Assembly: GCA_963819075.1 (NCBI GenBank)
Contig: CAWFUP010000005.1
Coordinates: forward strand, 124,001-188,000
Direction: 5' to 3'
DNA length: 64,000 nucleotides
Source: CAVQBJ01 sp963819075
GTDB taxonomy: Bacteria > Actinomycetota > Thermoleophilia > Solirubrobacterales > Solirubrobacteraceae
Made by a program: the position numbers and the translations under genes. A model generated the notes under the pieces. It searched no databases. It worked only from the letters and a program-made list of their open reading frames with translations, and was not told the origin of the DNA. Shown here piece after piece: positions 29,116 through 37,150 of the stretch (position 1 is the stretch's first letter; each line of letters starts with the position of its first letter).

Positions 29116-29370
29116 GTGGCAGTAAGGCTCAGGCTCACCCGAGTGGGCGGTAGGAAGGACCCGATCTGGCGCGTCGTCGTCGCCGATCAGCGTTCGCCGC
29201 GCGACGGGCGGGTGATCGAGACGATCGGGCACTACAACGCCCAGACCAACCCCTCCACGATCGTCATCGACGAGGAGCGCGCTCGCAACTGGCTGGCCCG
29301 CGGTGCCCAGCCCTCTGGCACGGTGCGCAAGCTCCTGCGCATCCAGGGCATCGAGGTCGGCCACGGCTAG
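29116..29370 (+). CDS. rpsP: 30S ribosomal protein S16
   Basis: The 84-residue protein has the S16 core VRLRLTRVGGRKDPIWRVVV and RVIETIGHYNAQTNPS. The start GTG at 29116 follows GAGAGG by 5 bp. It is first in the rpsP-khpA-rimM-trmD cluster of translation genes. Confidence 0.96.
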   Translation: MAVRLRLTRVGGRKDPIWRVVVADQRSPRDGRVIETIGHYNAQTNPSTIVIDEERARNWLARGAQPSGTVRKLLRIQGIEVGHG

Positions 29371-29386
29371 CCCGCCTTCGGCGGGC
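29370..29386 (+). terminator. Hairpin between rpsP and khpA
   Basis: GCCCGCC and GGCGGGC pair around a TTC loop directly at the rpsP stop. This could be a partial terminator or an mRNA processing/stabilising hairpin within the operon. Confidence 0.45.
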
Positions 29387-29412
29387 GGCGCAGGCCATCG
29401 GTGAGGGGGACA

Positions 29413-29661
29413 GTGCCCAGCGACGTTCTTCGCGATCTGCTCGAGTACCTCGCGGAAGGCCTCGTCGACGATCCCGATGCCGTCTCGGTCGAGCAGTTCG
29501 AGGAGGACGACGGAACGCTCGTACTCGAGCTGAGCGTCGGCGCCGAGGACTACGGCAAGGTCATCGGTCGCGGGGGGCGCACCGCACAGGCCCTGCGCAC
29601 GGTCGTCAAGGCCGCGGCCGTCAGCGAGAACCGACGGGTCCTCGTCGACATCGTCGACTGA
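29413..29661 (+). CDS. khpA: KH-domain RNA-binding protein KhpA
   Basis: An 82-residue protein with a single KH domain; GKVIGRGGRTAQALR is the RNA-binding GxxG loop. The position between rpsP and rimM is diagnostic. KhpA works with KhpB in RNA metabolism in gram-positive bacteria. GTG 29413 is chosen because GAGGGGG lies just upstream; an in-frame GTG at 29401 is the alternative. Confidence 0.9.
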   Translation: MPSDVLRDLLEYLAEGLVDDPDAVSVEQFEEDDGTLVLELSVGAEDYGKVIGRGGRTAQALRTVVKAAAVSENRRVLVDIVD

Positions 29662-29671
29662 CGTCGTGCCG

Positions 29672-30172
29672 ATGGCCGCGCAGGAGGGCCGTCTGGAGGT
29701 CGGGCGCGTGGGTCGTCCCCACGGGCTCGACGGCAGCTTCCACGTCACTCGGCCGAGCTCGCGGTTGCCGCGCCTGGGGGCGTTCGTGTTCGTCGATGGG
29801 CAGCGCCGCGAGATCGTTCGCCGCGCCGGCACCGACGAGCGGCCGATCGTGAGACTCGAGGGCGCCGACAGCCGCGAGGCGGCTGAGGGGATGCGGGGCT
29901 TGGCCTTGCAGGTCGATGTGGCCGAGACCGATCCGCTCGAGCCCGGCGAGTACTGGGCCCACGATCTCGAGGGCTGCCGTGTGCTCGCGGACGATCGCCT
30001 CGTCGGCACGGTTGCGGGCCTGCTCGCGTTGCCCTCCTGCGAAGCGCTGGAGGTGCGCCGCGAAGACGGGGGTGAGCTGATCGTGCCGCTTGTGCGCGAC
30101 GCGATCACCCGCATCGATGTGCCGGGACGCGAGATTGTCGTGAGTGCGGCCTTCCTCGGGCTGGAGGCGTAG
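29672..30172 (+). CDS. rimM: Ribosome maturation factor RimM
   Basis: RimM binds S19 and assists 30S head assembly. The 166-residue protein has the N-terminal barrel (LEVGRVGRPHGLDGSFHV) and the PRC-barrel with EYWAHDLEGCRV and LIVPLVRDAITRID. ATG 29672 or GTG 29666 may start it. Its TAG shares a base with the trmD GTG. Confidence 0.92.
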   Translation: MAAQEGRLEVGRVGRPHGLDGSFHVTRPSSRLPRLGAFVFVDGQRREIVRRAGTDERPIVRLEGADSREAAEGMRGLALQVDVAETDPLEPGEYWAHDLEGCRVLADDRLVGTVAGLLALPSCEALEVRREDGGELIVPLVRDAITRIDVPGREIVVSAAFLGLEA

Positions 30173-30879
30173 TGGACATCGACGTGTTCACGCTGTTCCC
30201 GGAGTGGTTCGGCTGGTTCGTCGAGCAGCGCCACATCGCCAACGCGCTGCAAGCGGGCGCGCGCCTGGAGTGCGTGAACTTCCGTGAGGCGACGCCGCTG
30301 AGCGGCGGCCAGGTCGACGACACGCCGTTTGGCGGGGGAGCTGGAATGGTGCTGCGCGTGGACGTCCTCGATGCGGCGCTTCGCGCGCGCTATGACACCG
30401 ACCCGACCGAGCTGCGTGCGCGCCGGCGCGTCATCGCTCTCGTCCCCGGAGGTCGCCTGCTCGACGACAGCTATGTCGAGGAGCTTGCCGCCGAACCCGT
30501 GCTGACGCTCCTGTGCGGACGCTACGAGGGCTTCGACGAGCGCATCATCCAGCACTTCGCGAGCGACACGTTGTCGATCGGCCGGTACGTCCTCGCCGGC
30601 GGCGAGCTCGCCGCGATGGTGGTCTGCGACGCCGTCCTGCGCAAGCTCCCGGGTGCTCTCGGCCACGCCGACTCGGCGGTCGAGGAGTCGTTCAGCGCCG
30701 CGCTGGGCGGGGATCCGGAGTATCCGCACTACACCCGCCCGGCCGAGTATCGCGGCTGGCGCGTGCCGGAGGTGCTCCTGTCCGGGCATCACGAGCGCAT
30801 TCGGCACTGGCGGCGCGAGCGCAGCCGCGAGCGCGGCGACCAGCCGCCCGACGCGCCCGATTCGACATCGGGCGGTTGA
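30172..30879 (+). CDS. trmD: tRNA (guanine37-N1)-methyltransferase
   Basis: TrmD makes m1G37, which prevents +1 frameshifting. The 235-residue protein shows the knotted-fold motifs DTPFGGGAGMVL, LLCGRYEGFDERI and SIGRYVLAGGELAAM, with the catalytic Asp in DPEYPHYTRPAEYRG. It overlaps rimM by one base. Confidence 0.95.
   Translation: MDIDVFTLFPEWFGWFVEQRHIANALQAGARLECVNFREATPLSGGQVDDTPFGGGAGMVLRVDVLDAALRARYDTDPTELRARRRVIALVPGGRLLDDSYVEELAAEPVLTLLCGRYEGFDERIIQHFASDTLSIGRYVLAGGELAAMVVCDAVLRKLPGALGHADSAVEESFSAALGGDPEYPHYTRPAEYRGWRVPEVLLSGHHERIRHWRRERSRERGDQPPDAPDSTSGG
30854..30874 (+). terminator. Hairpin at the end of trmD
   Basis: CGCCCGAT and ATCGGGCG form an 8-bp stem with a 5-nt loop ending 2 bp before the trmD stop codon. 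It probably limits read-through into rplS. Confidence 0.5.
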
Positions 30880-30900
30880 GGCGCCGGGCCCGAGTGGACG

Positions 30901-30941
30901 CCGGCCGGCGTGCGATTGGGACGGCCCATCGAGCCGGCCGG
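30901..30941 (+). promoter_or_regulatory. Inverted repeat in the trmD-rplS interval
   Basis: CCGGCCGGC and GCCGGCCGG are 9-bp arms separated by 23 nt. It lies upstream of the putative rplS -10 box and could be an operator or part of the trmD 3' end. Confidence 0.35.
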
Positions 30942-30955
30942 CCGCCTTGCAACCT

Positions 30956-30998
30956 CACCAGCGCGAGTGGGTCGCTACCATTAGCCATCGCGCTGGTG
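30956..30998 (+). promoter_or_regulatory. 11-bp inverted repeat overlapping the rplS promoter/leader
   Basis: CACCAGCGCGA and TCGCGCTGGTG are perfect 11-bp arms around a 21-nt loop. The loop contains TACCAT (30976-30981), a plausible -10 box. The ATG of rplS is 51 bp downstream. It may be an operator or, if transcription starts upstream, an RNA leader controlling L19. Confidence 0.45.
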
Positions 30999-31049
30999 GT
31001 GCGGTCCCCCTGTGGACGCCTCCGACCGCGCCCTTTCTCCTTCCCGAGC

Positions 31050-31691
31050 ATGAGCAGCGTCATCGAACAACTCGAGCGTGCGCAGTTGCGCCGCGTCCCC
31101 GACTTCGCCGCCGGCGATCGGGTCAAGGTTCACTTCCAGGTGATCGAGGGAACGCGACGCCGCACGCAGGTCTTCGAAGGCGTCGTCATCAAACGCCAGG
31201 GTCACGGGGCCCGCGAGACCTTCACCGTGCGCAAGCAGTCGTTCGGCGTCGGCGTCGAGCGGACGTTCCCCGTTCACTCGCCGAAGATCGAGCGCATCGA
31301 GATCGCCGCCCGTGGCGACGTGCGCCGCGCGAAGCTCTACTACCTGCGCGATCGGGTCGGCAAGCGCGCTCGCGTGCGCGAGCGGCGCTACGTAGGTCCG
31401 GAGGTGGCCGTCGAGCCCGGTCTGCTGCACGAACGAGTTGCGGACGCGTCGCTCGCCCCGGAGGACGAGCTGAGCGACGCGGTCGAGGCCGACGCCGGCG
31501 TGGCCGAGGAGCCGACGGCTGCACCCGAGACGATCGCCGAGACTGAGGCGGCCGAGGGGGTCGCGCAGGACGCTGCGACCGAGGCGGACGCGGAAGCGGC
31601 GGACGAGCCGGCGGCGCCTGTCGCCGAGGCCGACGCTCCGGGCGCGGGCGAGGATTCCGAAGAGGGATCCGCCGGCGACGCCGCGCCGTGA
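31050..31691 (+). CDS. rplS: 50S ribosomal protein L19 with acidic C-terminal extension
   Basis: L19 sits at the 30S-50S interface. Residues 1-115 are canonical, with RVKVHFQVIEGTRRRTQVFE and GVGVERTFPVHSPKIERIEI. The protein then continues for about 95 residues of Ala, Glu, Asp and Pro with almost no basic residues. Standard L19 stops near residue 115. The tail stays in the same frame and ends by overlapping lepB (GTGA), so it is not a read-through artefact of the visible sequence. The tail's function is unknown. Confidence 0.93.
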   Translation: MSSVIEQLERAQLRRVPDFAAGDRVKVHFQVIEGTRRRTQVFEGVVIKRQGHGARETFTVRKQSFGVGVERTFPVHSPKIERIEIAARGDVRRAKLYYLRDRVGKRARVRERRYVGPEVAVEPGLLHERVADASLAPEDELSDAVEADAGVAEEPTAAPETIAETEAAEGVAQDAATEADAEAADEPAAPVAEADAPGAGEDSEEGSAGDAAP

Positions 31692-32299
31692 AGACAAAGA
31701 AGAAGAAGTCCACCGTCAACTCCCTCGTGGAGCTCCTCGGGATCGTCGTCGTGGCGCTGCTGCTCGCGCTCGGCATCCAGGCGTTCATCGTCAAGCCGTA
31801 CCGGATTCCGAGCTCGTCGATGGAGCCGACGCTGACGATCGGTCAGCGCGTCCTCGTTGATCGCATCGGCGGGCACTTCAGCTCACCCCACGTCGGCGAG
31901 ATCGCGGTCTTCCATCCGCCCAAAGACGCGCCAATCGAGGTCTGCGGGGCGCCGCACGCGGCGACGGCGGCGTGTGACATGCCCGAGAGCGCCCAGTCGA
32001 GCGAGAACTTCATCAAGCGCATCGTGGCCGGGCCCGGGGATGTGATCTCGATCATCAACGGTCACGTCATCCGCAACGGAGTGCGAGAGAAGGACTCCTA
32101 CATCAACCCCTGCCCCCCGGCCACCCCGGCATGCAACCTGGCGACGCAGATCAAGATTCCGCCCGGCATGTGGTTCATGATGGGCGACAACCGTGGCGAG
32201 TCCGACGACAGCCGGTTCTGGGGCCCCGTCCCGACCAAGTGGATCATCGGCGATGCCTTCGCCACCTACTGGCCGCCCGACCGCATCGGGCTCCTCTAG
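31688..32299 (+). CDS. lepB: Signal peptidase I
   Basis: This type I leader peptidase removes signal peptides at the outer face of the membrane. It has one N-terminal membrane helix (LLGIVVVALLLALGIQAFIV). The catalytic serine lies in PSSSMEPTL and the lysine in FIKRIVAGPGD. The GDNRGESDDSRFWGPVP box is intact. An insertion before the lysine box carries two Cys, and a CPPATPAC segment carries two more, so two extracellular disulfides are possible. The GTG at 31688 overlaps the rplS stop. Confidence 0.95.
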   Translation: MKTKKKKSTVNSLVELLGIVVVALLLALGIQAFIVKPYRIPSSSMEPTLTIGQRVLVDRIGGHFSSPHVGEIAVFHPPKDAPIEVCGAPHAATAACDMPESAQSSENFIKRIVAGPGDVISIINGHVIRNGVREKDSYINPCPPATPACNLATQIKIPPGMWFMMGDNRGESDDSRFWGPVPTKWIIGDAFATYWPPDRIGLL

Positions 32300-32408
32300 C
32301 GACGGTGCCCGCGGGGCGGGCGGCAGACCGAGTGCCGGGCGCGGTGGCGGCGCGGCGCGGCGCGCGCGCAGCGGGCGCCGACTGTTCGCCTTTGACCGCC
32401 GGCTCGGC

Positions 32409-33008
32409 GTGCGCTGGGTGGCGGGGGCCGATGAAGCGGGACGCGGATGCCTCGCCGGCCCGCTCGTCGCCGCGGCGGTGCTGTTCGACTACGACTCGCT
32501 CTCGGTGCGCGACCGCCGCGCACTGAGCGCGCTCAACGACTCCAAGCAGCACACGCCCGAGGCCCGGGAGGAGCTCTACCCGCACGTCCTCCGCGCCGCA
32601 GCGCGGGTGCGTGTCGTCTCGCGCTGCGTGCGCGGCATCGATGACCGCGGACTGCACGTCACGAACCTGGCCGCGCTGCGCGACGCGCTGCGCGGCGTCG
32701 CGCGGCCGGACTGCCTCTGCCTCGTGGACGGCTTCGCGGTCGGAGCGTTCGGCTTCGAGCAGCGGGCGATCGTCGACGGCGATGCGACGAGCGCGGCGAT
32801 CGCCGCGGCGTCGATCGTGGCGAAGGTGACGCGCGACCGGTACATGCAGGGCGCCGACGAGCGCCACCCCGGCTGGGGGTTCGCCGAGCACGTCGGGTAC
32901 TCGACCCCCGAGCATCGGGCGGCCATCCTGCGGCAGGGAGTCTCGCCGCTGCACCGTATGTCGTTCCAGTCGCTCGCCTATCAGCAGCTCACGCTCGCCG
33001 GGGGTTAG
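32409..33008 (+). CDS. rnhB: Ribonuclease HII, start uncertain
   Basis: RNase HII removes ribonucleotides from DNA. Motifs are GADEAGRGCLAGPLV (first catalytic Asp-Glu), LCLVDGFAVG and the AAASIVAKVTRDRYM block. GTG 32409 is the first in-frame ATG/GTG. The frame is open upstream with a related-looking segment (GRRLFAFDRRLG), so the true start could be a CTG near 32380 or a misread codon. It follows lepB in the conserved actinobacterial order. Confidence 0.88.
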   Translation: MRWVAGADEAGRGCLAGPLVAAAVLFDYDSLSVRDRRALSALNDSKQHTPEAREELYPHVLRAAARVRVVSRCVRGIDDRGLHVTNLAALRDALRGVARPDCLCLVDGFAVGAFGFEQRAIVDGDATSAAIAAASIVAKVTRDRYMQGADERHPGWGFAEHVGYSTPEHRAAILRQGVSPLHRMSFQSLAYQQLTLAGG

Positions 33009-33021
33009 CGCGCCGCTCGGC

Positions 33022-33426
33022 TCACAGCGCGCCCTGGAGGTGATCGAGGCGCACGAGCCGGTCGCGCTCGTCGAGCAGGACGCCGATCGCGTCGAAGCGC
33101 AGCTCGGCGGCGTGCGGGCGGGGCAGCTCAGCCAGCCAGGCCACGGCCAGTCGGCGTAGACGCACGCGCTGGGCGCGGCGCAGGCCGACCAGTGGAGCGT
33201 CGGGCGGCGGCCCGGGGCGCTCGGCGGAGGCGCCGGACCTCAGGCGCCGCGTCTTCACCTCGACGAACACGAGCGCGCGACCGTCGCGGACGATGAGGTC
33301 GATCTCGCCGGCACGCGTGCGGTGGTTCCGGGTTACGAGCGTCGCTCCGAGCGCCTGCAGGTGCGTGAGTGCGAGATCCTCGCCCCGCCGTCCAAGTCCG
33401 CGGCGGGGATCCGTCTGCGTGGCCAT
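33022..33426 (-). CDS. yraN: YraN/UPF0102 family putative endonuclease
   Basis: The 134-residue protein has the nuclease-like core GRRGEDLALTHLQALG, GEIDLIVRDGRALVFVEVKT, which shows the E-x-D and E-V-K residues of the PD-(D/E)XK fold. The ATG at 33426 (MATQTDPRRGLG) is preferred over the longer frame. It is convergent with rnhB (13-bp gap) and divergent from comM. In most actinobacteria it is co-directional with comM, so this gene is locally inverted. Confidence 0.88.
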   Translation of the reverse strand: MATQTDPRRGLGRRGEDLALTHLQALGATLVTRNHRTRAGEIDLIVRDGRALVFVEVKTRRLRSGASAERPGPPPDAPLVGLRRAQRVRLRRLAVAWLAELPRPHAAELRFDAIGVLLDERDRLVRLDHLQGAL

Positions 33427-33517
33427 GCCAGGACCATAGGCCTCGAAGTGCGGCGCGACCGTGGCATCGGTGACGGCGCCGTGACGATTGTGTTCCTCGA
33501 CCGTGGTGTGTTCGCAG

Positions 33518-33550
33518 TTGACACGCTTTCGTTCGGAACGTGCCACGTTC
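33518..33550 (+). promoter_or_regulatory. TTGACA box with overlapping palindromes in front of comM-dprA
   Basis: TTGACA at 33518-33523 is followed, where the -10 box should lie, by two overlapping palindromes: CGTTC-G-GAACG (33530-33540) and GAACGTG-C-CACGTTC (33536-33550). This looks like an operator over a promoter in the yraN/comM divergent region. Confidence 0.45.
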
Positions 33551-33591
33551 TTGGCAGTTCTGGCACGGGCGACCGATCAGGCTGACGACTT

Positions 33592-35142
33592 GTGCTCGCC
33601 GATGTCCGCACCTTCGCGCTCGATGGACTGGAGGCCCGCGCCGTCACGGTCGAGGTCGACATGCGACCGGGGCTGCCAGCGTTCGCGATCGTCGGGCTCG
33701 GTGATGCCGCCGTGCGCGAATCCCGCGAGCGAGTCCAGGCGGCGATCCGCAACTCCGGCTTCCAGTTCCCCGGGCAGCGCCTCACCGCGAACCTCGCGCC
33801 GGCCAACCTCCCGAAGGTGGGGCCCGGGTTCGACCTCGCGCTGGCCTGCGGCGTGCTCGCCGCCAGCGGCCAGCTCGACGGAGCCCGCCTGCGGCGCTTC
33901 GCCCTCTACGCCGAGCTCTCGCTCGGGGGTGCGCTGCGTCCGTGCGATGGAACGCTCGCCGTCGCGGAGGCGTCGCGACGTGCCGGCCTCGAGGGGGTGG
34001 TGGTCGCCGAGCGGCGGGCCGACGAGGCGGCGCTCGTGGGTGATCTGGTGGTCGCCGGAGTGGCGGACCTCGCGGGCGCCGTGCGGGTGCTTGCCGGCGC
34101 CGACCCGGTGCCCCGGCGGCCGCCGCGGCCCACGAGACTCCAGTCGCCACCGACGCTCGACCTCGGCGACGTACGAGGCCAGGACGCCGCGGTGCGAGCG
34201 AGCGTCGTCGCGGCGGCCGGCGCGCACAACCTGCTGCTCAGCGGTCCGCCCGGCGTCGGCAAGACGATGCTCGCGTGGCGATTACCCGGACTGTTGCCGG
34301 CGCTCTCCGGGGAGGAGGCGATCGAGGTCAGTCGCATCCACTCGCTCGTGTCGGCGCGTCCGCTCGCCCACGTCGCACGGACGCGACCGTTCCGAGCCCC
34401 GCACCACTCCGTGACCGCGGCCGGGCTCGTGGGCGGCGCCAACCCGCGCATGCCCGGTGAGGCTGTCCTCGCCCACCACGGCGTGCTGTTCCTCGACGAG
34501 TTGTCGGAGTTCTCTCGCGCGGCGCTCGAGGCATTGCGCCAGCCGGTGGAGGACGGGCGCGTCGCGATCGTGCGGGCCGCGCATACGGCCGTGCTCCCGA
34601 CGCGGTTCATGCTCGTGGCGGCGACCAACCCGTGCCCCTGCGGGCTCGGTGGCGACGACTCCCGTTGCGAATGCACCGACGCGGATCTCGCGCGTCATCG
34701 CCGCCGGCTGAGCGGCGCGCTGCTCGACCGCATCGACGTGATGGTGCCGATGCGCCGACCCGGGCCGCGGGGGCTCGCCCGGGCGGCGCCGACGACGACC
34801 GACGACGCCCGAGCGGTGGTGCTCGAGGCGCGTGAGCGCCAGTCGCGGCGGCTCGGCGGAGGCTCGGCCTCTCCGAACGCGCGCATGAGCGAGGCCCAGC
34901 TGCGTGAGCACGCACGGCTGGACGCGGCCGGGGACGCGCTCCTCGCCCAAGCGCAGTCCGCCGGGCTGATGAGCACGCGCGCCCAGCGCCGCGCGCTGCG
35001 GGTGGCACGGACGGTCGCGGACCTCGCCGGGAGCGAGCGCGTCCGCGCCGAGCACCTGGCCCAAGCGCTGGCCCTGCGACACGCCCCGGCCGGCGCGGAT
35101 GGCACGCCGGGCGCGGTGGCGAGCGAAGGGTACCGACGGTGA
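33592..35142 (+). CDS. comM: YifB/ComM family Mg-chelatase-like AAA+ ATPase
   Basis: ComM is a helicase that promotes branch migration during natural transformation in Gammaproteobacteria. The 516-residue protein has the N-terminal Lon-S5-like domain (GLPAFAIVGLGDAAVRESRERV), Walker A SGPPGVGKTMLAWRLPG, Walker B FLDELSEF, the zinc-like NPCPCG and a C-terminal Mg-chelatase lid with LSGALLDRIDV. It overlaps dprA by four bases (GTGA), so the two are co-transcribed. Confidence 0.93.
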   Translation: MLADVRTFALDGLEARAVTVEVDMRPGLPAFAIVGLGDAAVRESRERVQAAIRNSGFQFPGQRLTANLAPANLPKVGPGFDLALACGVLAASGQLDGARLRRFALYAELSLGGALRPCDGTLAVAEASRRAGLEGVVVAERRADEAALVGDLVVAGVADLAGAVRVLAGADPVPRRPPRPTRLQSPPTLDLGDVRGQDAAVRASVVAAAGAHNLLLSGPPGVGKTMLAWRLPGLLPALSGEEAIEVSRIHSLVSARPLAHVARTRPFRAPHHSVTAAGLVGGANPRMPGEAVLAHHGVLFLDELSEFSRAALEALRQPVEDGRVAIVRAAHTAVLPTRFMLVAATNPCPCGLGGDDSRCECTDADLARHRRRLSGALLDRIDVMVPMRRPGPRGLARAAPTTTDDARAVVLEARERQSRRLGGGSASPNARMSEAQLREHARLDAAGDALLAQAQSAGLMSTRAQRRALRVARTVADLAGSERVRAEHLAQALALRHAPAGADGTPGAVASEGYRR

Positions 35143-36260
35143 GCGCCGCGGCCGCAGGCGATCCGTCTCCGCGGGCGTGCCGTTCTTGCGCCCGGCGCGC
35201 GCAGCTGATCGCGGCGCTTGCGCCCCGGCTCGACCGCCGGCGGCGCGACCGCGACAGTGTCAGCACCCTGCTCGGCCTGCCCGACGGCGCGCTGGCCCGA
35301 GCGCTCGCGCTCCCCAGCGTGCCTCCGCTCCCCGCCGTCGACGCGACCGCCGCGGCGCTCTGTCGTCACCATCCGGCCTACCCGTCCGGTCTGCTCGAGC
35401 TCGCCGCGCCGCCGGCGGTGCTGCACCTCGGCGGCGCGCCCGAACGGGTCTTACGGGCGCTCGCCGCACCGAGCGTGGCGATCGTCGGACCGCGCGCCCC
35501 GAGTGACTACGGGCGCGAGATCGCGCGCGCCCTGGCGGGTTCGTTGGCCGGATGCGGGGTCTGCGTGATCAGCGGGATGGCGATGGGCGTCGACGCGGTC
35601 GTGCACGACGCGGCGCTGGCTCGGGACGGACCGACGCTCGCGGTGCTGCCCGGAGGCGTCGATCTTGCCTACCCAGCGGCCAAGCGGGCGCTGCATGCGC
35701 GGCTTGCCGCCCGGGCCGCGCTCGTATCCGAGCTGCCCGCTGGAACGACGCCGTGGCGGTGGACGTTCGTGGCCCGCAACCGCATCGTCGCTGCGCTCGC
35801 CGCGGTCACGGTCGTCGTGGAGGCGCGCGCCCGCTCGGGGACGCTCATCACCGCAGGCTATGCCGCGGACCTCGGGCGTGAGGTGGCCGCGGTTCCCGGG
35901 CCGGTGACGGCGAGCCGCTCGGACGGCACGAATGCGCTCATTCGCGACGGCGCGCATCTCGTGCGTGACGCGCGGGACGTGCTCGACCTGCTGTACGGCG
36001 TCGGCGGGCTGCGACGCGGGGCCGGCGCACCGCGGGAGAGCGATGGATCATCGCTGCCGCCGGCGCTGGCGTCGCTGCTGGCACAGGTCCGCGCCGGGGA
36101 TGACACGGCTGAGTTGCTCGTGCGGCCCGAGCGCACACTCGAGCAGGCCCTCGCGGGGCTGACCGAGCTCGAGTTGCTTGGTGCCATCCGTCGCGGCCTC
36201 AGTGGTGGCTACCTCGCGGTGCGGGGTGGCCCTGAGGGAAGGAGGTGCCCGAGCGACTGA
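35139..36260 (+). CDS. dprA: DNA processing protein DprA
   Basis: DprA loads RecA on incoming single-stranded DNA. The 373-residue protein has an N-terminal helical region starting with CRSCARRAQLIAAL. The Rossmann core follows: VAIVGPRAPSDYGREIARAL, SGMAMGVDAVVHDAAL, LPGGVDLAYPAAKRALH, RNRIVAALAAVTVVVEA, and SGTLITAGYAADLGREVAAV. A C-terminal winged-helix-like domain ends it. It is intact and coupled to comM. Confidence 0.93.
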   Translation: MSAAAAGDPSPRACRSCARRAQLIAALAPRLDRRRRDRDSVSTLLGLPDGALARALALPSVPPLPAVDATAAALCRHHPAYPSGLLELAAPPAVLHLGGAPERVLRALAAPSVAIVGPRAPSDYGREIARALAGSLAGCGVCVISGMAMGVDAVVHDAALARDGPTLAVLPGGVDLAYPAAKRALHARLAARAALVSELPAGTTPWRWTFVARNRIVAALAAVTVVVEARARSGTLITAGYAADLGREVAAVPGPVTASRSDGTNALIRDGAHLVRDARDVLDLLYGVGGLRRGAGAPRESDGSSLPPALASLLAQVRAGDDTAELLVRPERTLEQALAGLTELELLGAIRRGLSGGYLAVRGGPEGRRCPSD

Positions 36261-36278
36261 GATAGCCTGCGCGACCCA

Positions 36279-37142
36279 GTGTCTGGCGTGCACGATGTCC
36301 CACGGCGCACTCCGCGGGTGCTCTCGATCGCCGGTTCTGACTCCGGCGGCGGTGCCGGCGTCCAGGCCGACCTGAAGGCGTTCGCGCGGTGCGGTGCGCA
36401 CGGCATGACGGCGATCACGGCGGTCACGGCGCAGAACACGGTCGGGGTGACGGCGGTGCACGTGGTTCCCGCCGAGATCATCCTTGCGCAGGTGCGGGCC
36501 GTGGCGACGGACATCGGCGTCGACGCGGTCAAGGTCGGCATGCTTGGAACCGTCGCCACCGCGCGCGCGGTCGCGCGGGCGCTCGACGAGCTGCCGCCGG
36601 GCACGCCGGTCGTCGTCGACCCGGTGATGGTCGCGGAGTCGGGCGCGCGGCTGCTCGACGACGATGCGCGTGAGGTGCTCGTGGGGGAGGTGCTGCCGCG
36701 CGCGACCGTGGTCACGCCCAACCTGCCCGAGGCGCGCGTGCTCGTGGCGTCCGGCGGTGCTCCGGGGGCGTCCTCGGCCGAGCACGAAGGTGAGGCGTTC
36801 GAGCTCGTCCGCACCGTTCGCGCCCTCGGGGCGGCGACGGTCGTGCTCACGGGAGGGCATCGCCGCGAGGCCACGGACGTGTTCTACGACGGCGAGCGCC
36901 TGGAGGTGCTGACCGGTGAGCGATTCCCCGACGGGGCCGCGCATGGATCGGGCTGCACGCACTCCTCGGTGCTCGCCGCGCGGCTCGCGCTCGGTGACAT
37001 GCCGCTCGAGGCCGCGCGCTGCGCCCGCCGCCTGTGCGGCGCGGCGGTCCGCCAGGGACTGCGCGACGTCGGTGCGGGCGCCGGCCCGGTCGACGTCCTC
37101 GATTTGGCTGCTCTCGGGGGCGATTTGAGGCATTTGCCATAA
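36279..37142 (+). CDS. thiD: Hydroxymethylpyrimidine/phosphomethylpyrimidine kinase
   Basis: ThiD phosphorylates HMP twice in thiamine synthesis. The 287-residue ribokinase-fold protein shows SIAGSDSGGGAGVQADLKAF, VVVDPVMVAESGARLL and the anion-hole motif DGAAHGSGCTHSSVLAA. TAGCCT lies 10 bp before GTG 36279. No other thiamine genes are present. Confidence 0.92.
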   Translation: MSGVHDVPRRTPRVLSIAGSDSGGGAGVQADLKAFARCGAHGMTAITAVTAQNTVGVTAVHVVPAEIILAQVRAVATDIGVDAVKVGMLGTVATARAVARALDELPPGTPVVVDPVMVAESGARLLDDDAREVLVGEVLPRATVVTPNLPEARVLVASGGAPGASSAEHEGEAFELVRTVRALGAATVVLTGGHRREATDVFYDGERLEVLTGERFPDGAAHGSGCTHSSVLAARLALGDMPLEAARCARRLCGAAVRQGLRDVGAGAGPVDVLDLAALGGDLRHLP

Positions 37143-37143
37143 T
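37138..37143 (+). promoter_or_regulatory. -10 element embedded in the thiD stop codon
   Basis: CATAAT contains the TAA stop of thiD and ends 7 bp before ATG 37151. It mirrors the ftsY/nfeD junction. Confidence 0.4.
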
Positions 37144-37150
37144 CACGGCG

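Noticed and set aside
33536..33550. LexA box upstream of comM
   Set aside because: GAAC and GTTC half-sites are separated by 7 bp, not 4, so it does not fit the SOS consensus.
36225..36280. TPP riboswitch upstream of thiD
   Set aside because: GGTGCCC...CTGAGA...ACCC resembles the 5' half of the TPP aptamer, but it is the end of dprA coding sequence and the second half (CCTGATCTGG...TAATGCC-like) is absent.
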